A stretch of 64,000 nt of DNA from Oscillospiraceae bacterium. Lineage in GTDB: Bacteria > Bacillota > Clostridia > Oscillospirales > Oscillospiraceae. Below the pieces are notes generated by a model that was given only the letters and a program-made list of their open reading frames with translations, had not been told where the DNA came from and ran no database searches. Below are positions 60,283 to 64,000 of this stretch, one piece after another. How positions within the stretch are numbered: position 1 is the stretch's first letter; each line of letters opens with the position of its first letter. The stretch lies in the NCBI GenBank assembly GCA_021202845.1, contig JAJQCF010000031.1, positions 20,238 through 84,237 of the forward strand, written 5' to 3'. The translations under genes were made by a program, and so were the position numbers.

Positions 60283-62313
60283 ATGAGTAAAATGAAAAAA
60301 ATCGCAAGCGTACTGCTTGCAGTTGTCATGGTGCTGGCGCTGAACGTCACCGTACTTGCGGCGGACACGACCACGTACACCATCACAATCAACTACAGTG
60401 AGTCCGGCCACACTTATGAGGCATATCAGATTTTTTCTGGTACTTTGAGCTATGATTATTCGGAGTATACAGGAACATCAGCCCCAACGGATGGAACGCA
60501 GCTATACACCTATAACAGCAGCACAGGTACATATACAGCGGCTACTTATAACTAAACTGACGTAGATAACGGCACTACTTATTACTATCAAGATGAGAAT
60601 AAGAAGGTGCTGTCTGACATCCAGTGGGGAAGCGGCGTTAATGGAAGTGCTTTGCTTACTGCGCTGCAAGAAACTACTTATACCTATTATGACTACTTTA
60701 AAGACTGCGCCACCGCCGCAGATGTGGCAGCGGTACTGTCAGCCAACAATACCAGCACAGCGCTCGCAGAGTCGTTTGCGCAGCTGGCAAGTGAGAACTT
60801 GACCGCTAAGGCAGGTACAAGCACGGCAACAAGTTCGGCATATACAATCACAGTCACAGGCGCTGGTTACTATCTTATCCAAGACGATGAGACCAAGACG
60901 TTGGCTGAAGGCGATTCCTACACCGACATCATCCTTCAGGTTGTGGATGATGTTGAAGTTAGCGCAAAGGCTGACACAACAACAGTTGATAAGAAAGTGG
61001 ACAGCAACACCGACAGCGATAACGAAACCACGGCTGATTACGACATCGGCGACGACGTTCCCTTTACGCTGATAGCTAATCTGCCAAGCAATTATGCGTC
61101 TTACAGTGAATACAAGCTGACGTTCCATGATACGCTGACCAGCGGACTGAGCTTTAATAATGATGTTGAAGTGAGCGTTTATACAGTGTATACGGGAACC
61201 GCATGGGCTGGCGATACTTATTATGAATATGATTCAACTACAGGAGTATTCAGCAAAGTTGACACCACTACCGTAACAGACCCGGTTTCGGGAACCACTT
61301 ATTACACCAAGACCACTGTTACCGGCGGATATAGCGTCGCGACGTCTACAGCTGGAACTCTGTCTGACTCCACCTGCACCTTCGAGGTTCAGATTGCTGA
61401 TACAAACAGTCTGACAGACGGCAGTAGCACAATCACCGTAGCAAGCACTTCTAAAATCGTTGTCGAGTACACTGCCAAGCTGCTGAGCACCGCAGCAACG
61501 GAGGAGACGAACAAAGTGAAGCTCGAGTACTCAAACAACCCGAATGATGACGGCACGGGTACGGGTACGACCACCGAGGATATTACAACAGTGTTCACCT
61601 TCACGCTCGATGTTGACAAGGTTGATGGGGATGGCAATGCACTTTCAGGCGCTGGATTTACGCTGTACAAGGAAGTGCAACTCACAGCATTTGAAACCGG
61701 AGTAGATTATTATACCGTTGTAAGCGGAGAAATGACGGCAGTAGATACCTCTACTGTGACTACTCCTGCTTCTGGTGAAACCTACTATGTTAGTGTTGAA
61801 ACGATTACAACGGGAGATTACAAGTCCGTAACAGGTATTAGCAGTTTTGATACCAGTGTTACATACTACACATACGATGGCACGAACTATACGGCTGTAG
61901 ATACGACGAATACACCTGATTCAACTGCAACGTATTATATAAAAATTACGAGTGAATTTACCTTTGACGGATTGGGCGTCGGTAACTATGTACTCGTAGA
62001 GTCTACCACTCCCACCGGTTATAACACGATGGCTGACAAGTATTTTACCATTAGTGCTGTGACGAAGGAGGATGCTGATGGAAAAGCTTATGTTGAGAGC
62101 TTAACTATCACAGGTACTGATGGAAGTGATTTTAGTTCAGTCGCTGATACGCAGCTCATCTCCACCGATATCCAAAACGTCAAGGGTTCCACCCTTCCCT
62201 CCACCGGCGGCATCGGCACCACTATCTTCTATGTGGTCGGCGGCGTTATGGTTGTGGGCGCTCTGACGCTCCTTATCACCAGACTGCGCATGAGGAAGAG
62301 AAAGAGCATATAA
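60283..62313 (+). pseudogene. major pilin (SpaA-type, LPSTG) with in-frame stop at codon 91
   Basis: One frame runs from the ATG at 60283 (AAGGAG upstream) to 62313, broken by a single TAA at 60553-60555. N-terminal signal peptide ends near TVLAADT; mature N domain starts YTITINYSESGHTYEAYQIF and resumes after the stop with VLSDIQWGSG. Then TTTVDKKVDS, a probable pilin lysine region, GAGFTLYKE and the E-box-like FDGLGVGNYVLVESTTPTGYN, and a sorting signal LPSTGG, membrane helix and basic tail. Four related YY-rich inserts interrupt the domains. As read, only a 90-residue secreted stub is made, unless the stop is suppressed or is a sequence error. Confidence 0.8.
60490..61944 (+). repeat. four dispersed copies of a YY-rich insert module in the pilin gene
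   Basis: Copies lie near 60490-60591, 61210-61311, 61696-61794 and 61852-61944. Translated pattern: (T/G)-x2-YY-x-Y/V-x2-(S)-G-x-(Y/F/M)-(T/S)-x-VDT(T/S)-x3-P-x-S-x-TYY. Examples are TYYEYDSTTGVFSKVDTTT, DYYTVVSGEMTAVDTST and TYYTYDGTNYTAVDTTN. The internal stop falls inside the first copy. They are more AT-rich than their surroundings. Confidence 0.6.
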
Positions 62314-62338
62314 ATAAACTCATGGCATGATTAGGTTT

Positions 62339-62382
62339 CCCTGCCCGCCGTCGGGCGGACAGCTCCGGCGGCGGGGCAGGGG
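62339..62382 (+). promoter_or_regulatory. intercistronic hairpin between pilin and sortase genes
   Basis: CCCTGCCCGCCG (62339-62350) pairs with CGGCGGGGCAGGG (to about 62381) with one bulge. No T tract follows. Probably an mRNA processing or stability element that sets pilin above sortase. Confidence 0.5.
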
Positions 62383-62420
62383 AACGCCGAAAGGAGCAGT
62401 ATGGAAGGGCTTGGAGCGCT

Positions 62421-63278
62421 ATGATTCGCAGACGGGGTAACAATGCATCGCGGAAACGGGAACGCATATGGACTATTATCCTTGTGTGCGTGTTTATCGT
62501 CGGTTTGGCTGTATTGCTCTATCCCACGGTCAGCAGCTGGTGGAACAACAAAGTCACCACCCGCGCCATTGCCACATACGATTCCACAGTCGCCGAGATA
62601 AACGAGGAGGATTACTCCGCATATTTCACGGCGGCGGAAAAGTACAACGAAGCACTTGCAGCTATCGGTTCCGCGGCAGCTATTTCCGCACCCGAACTCG
62701 CAGATGAGAACTATTGGAACACGCTCGACATCTCGGGCACGGGAATTATGGGGTATATCACCATTGAGAAAATCAACGTGCAGCTGCCCATATACCACGG
62801 CACAAGCGCGGATGTTCTGCAAGTCGGCGCCGGACATTTGGAGGGCAGCAGCCTGCCGGTCGGAGGCGGGAGCACACACAGCGTAATCTCGGCCCACAGG
62901 GGGCTCCCGAGCGCAACGCTGTTTACTGACCTTGACCAGATTGAAGTGGGAGATTTATTTACAATCACGGTTCTCGACCAAGTGCTGACCTATGAGGTTG
63001 ACCAAATCACAATCGTAGAGCCGGATGATATTGAAGGCCTCTATATAGAGAAAGACAAGGATTATTGTACACTTATGACCTGCACCCCGTACGGCGTGAA
63101 CAGCCACCGTCTGCTGGTGCGCGGCGAGCGCACCGAAAATGTAGAAAAGGCGCTTATATATGTGACCGCCGAGGCGTATCAGGTTGACACGATTATAGTC
63201 GCGTCCATTGCCGCCGTGCCGCTGCTGCTTATCCTATTGGCTTGGCTGCTGGTGAGCACGCGCAGAAGGAAAAAATAG
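62421..63278 (+). CDS. srtC: class C sortase
   Basis: 285 residues with N-terminal (about 17-35) and C-terminal (about 258-278) membrane segments, as in pilin-polymerising class C sortases. Catalytic His159 in VISAHRGLPS, Cys221 in LMTCTPYGVNSHR and Arg230. It links pilin subunits through the LPxTG threonine and a pilin lysine. The ATG at 62421 has GGAG 7 bp upstream. It sits between two pilin genes. Confidence 0.92.
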   Translation: MIRRRGNNASRKRERIWTIILVCVFIVGLAVLLYPTVSSWWNNKVTTRAIATYDSTVAEINEEDYSAYFTAAEKYNEALAAIGSAAAISAPELADENYWNTLDISGTGIMGYITIEKINVQLPIYHGTSADVLQVGAGHLEGSSLPVGGGSTHSVISAHRGLPSATLFTDLDQIEVGDLFTITVLDQVLTYEVDQITIVEPDDIEGLYIEKDKDYCTLMTCTPYGVNSHRLLVRGERTENVEKALIYVTAEAYQVDTIIVASIAAVPLLLILLAWLLVSTRRRKK

Positions 63279-63291
63279 GAGGCGAACAATT

Positions 63292-64000
63292 ATGAATCAA
63301 ATTAGGAGAATAACCCGCTGCGGCCTTGTTGCGCTGGTGACACTGGCAATGCTGTTCAGCGTTAGCGCGACCGCAATGGCGGCGGACGCAGCGTCTCTAA
63401 ATTTTGACACAACAGGCTCTGTCACGCTGACGCTGGCAGACAGTGACGGAAAAACCGTATCGGGCGGGAAAATGACCATTTACAAGGTGGCGACTATATC
63501 TCTCGACGATGGGAATATGGTCTATACCCTGACAGATGAATTTAAGGACTTCACCTCCGAGCTCGATATAACGGATACGACCCTTTCCACTGTTCTTCGG
63601 AAGTATGTGCAGAGCAATAAAATCAGCGGTACAACCGCATCGGTGGGGTCGGACGGCACCGTCACATTTGACGACTTAGAGCTGGGACTGTACCTGATTG
63701 TGCAGACTACCGGTTCCGGCAGATACAAAACCATAAGTCCCTTTGTTGTGACAGTACCCATCGATAATAACGGCGTGTGGGATTACACAGTTGACGCCAG
63801 CCCGAAAGTCAGCGTTACGGTTGACGACGATGACGGCGGCGGCGACGATGAACCTGACGAACCCGACGAGCCTGACGATGACGACGATGATGACGATGAT
63901 GACGATGAAGAAGAAGAAGAAGAAGACGATGAAGACGACGAAGAAGAAGATGAAGATGAAGGAGACGGGGGCGACGATGGCGATGAAGACGAAGGCGGCG
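63292..64000 (+). CDS. second pilin or adhesin subunit, 3' partial
   Basis: 236 codons to the window edge, without a stop. Signal peptide (MNQIRRITRCGLVALVTLAM, ending near AMAAD), a pilin N-terminal domain (SVTLTLADSDGKTVSGGKM, TIYKVATI, VRKYVQ-like helix, DLELGLYLIVQTTGSG, SPFVVTVPIDN) and then at least 50 residues of almost pure Asp/Glu with a few Gly and Pro (GGDDEPDEPDEPDDDDDDD onward). The acidic run takes the place of the usual Pro-rich spacer. AGGAGGCG lies before the ATG, 13 bp after the sortase gene. Probably the minor or basal pilin. Confidence 0.8.
   Translation, partial: MNQIRRITRCGLVALVTLAMLFSVSATAMAADAASLNFDTTGSVTLTLADSDGKTVSGGKMTIYKVATISLDDGNMVYTLTDEFKDFTSELDITDTTLSTVLRKYVQSNKISGTTASVGSDGTVTFDDLELGLYLIVQTTGSGRYKTISPFVVTVPIDNNGVWDYTVDASPKVSVTVDDDDGGGDDEPDEPDEPDDDDDDDDDDDEEEEEEDDEDDEEEDEDEGDGGDDGDEDEGG

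Overview
The window looks like a chromosomal segment of an anaerobic, endospore-forming, GC-rich member of the Clostridia, probably a gut Oscillospirales-type bacterium. The evidence is a spoIIAA-spoIIAB-sigF operon, cotJ spore-coat genes, two [FeFe] hydrogenases, a tetrahydrofolate riboswitch with a FolT-type transporter, SLH-domain and sortase-anchored surface proteins, and Firmicute-type promoters and ribosome binding sites. No rRNA, tRNA or CRISPR array was seen.

Layout. 1-7.5 kb: the end of a CapA-like gene, an orphan ABC_sub_bind lipoprotein (-), and a complete branched-chain amino acid ABC operon (livJ-H-M-G-F). 7.5-12.8 kb: a DUF1700/DUF4097 pair, a THF riboswitch with folT, a fused cotJA-cotJB with cotJC, gap (-) and thyA. 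12.8-16.9 kb: a small acquired-looking island with a broken Fic-type fragment, a PLD/SF2-helicase/DUF3427 protein and a NUDIX hydrolase. 17-25.7 kb: molybdenum cofactor genes (moaA, moaC, mog, MOSC), dut (-), a DASS transporter (-), and a three-gene molybdopterin oxidoreductase operon. 25.7-32.5 kb: a two-component system and two secreted or surface proteins that share its apparent operator. 32.5-33.8 kb: an intact IS5-family element with a TTAA duplication. 33.8-46 kb (-): a Gld-type ABC operon, ArsC-like protein, dipeptidase, RNase J, RecR, Rpe, a TPM protein, TelA and XpaC. 46.2-47.7 kb: the sigF operon. 48-55.4 kb: two hydrogenase operons, one with a NuoF/GltD-like flavoprotein (NADPH type) and one with HydC/HydB-like subunits (NADH type). 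55.7-64 kb: a tyrosine recombinase, an apparently invertible promoter, and a pilus locus (zinc-ribbon protein, coiled-coil protein, degenerate recombinase, signal peptidase, major pilin, class C sortase, second pilin cut by the window end).

The strongest new signals are regulatory. (1) A perfect 13-bp inverted repeat at 56597-56609 / 56838-56850 encloses a near-consensus promoter right after a tyrosine recombinase gene with all six catalytic residues. This is the architecture of a phase-variable promoter switch for the pilus operon, here in the ON orientation. (2) Both hydrogenase operons carry the same inverted repeat, GTCA-N16-TGAC, fused to the -35 box with the same 18-bp spacer. (3) Three promoters around the two-component system share a direct repeat exactly 10 bp upstream of the -10 box. 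In addition, the major pilin gene has an in-frame TAA at codon 91 and four interspersed copies of a YY-rich insert module. All functional statements rest on reading motifs by eye; no database search was run.
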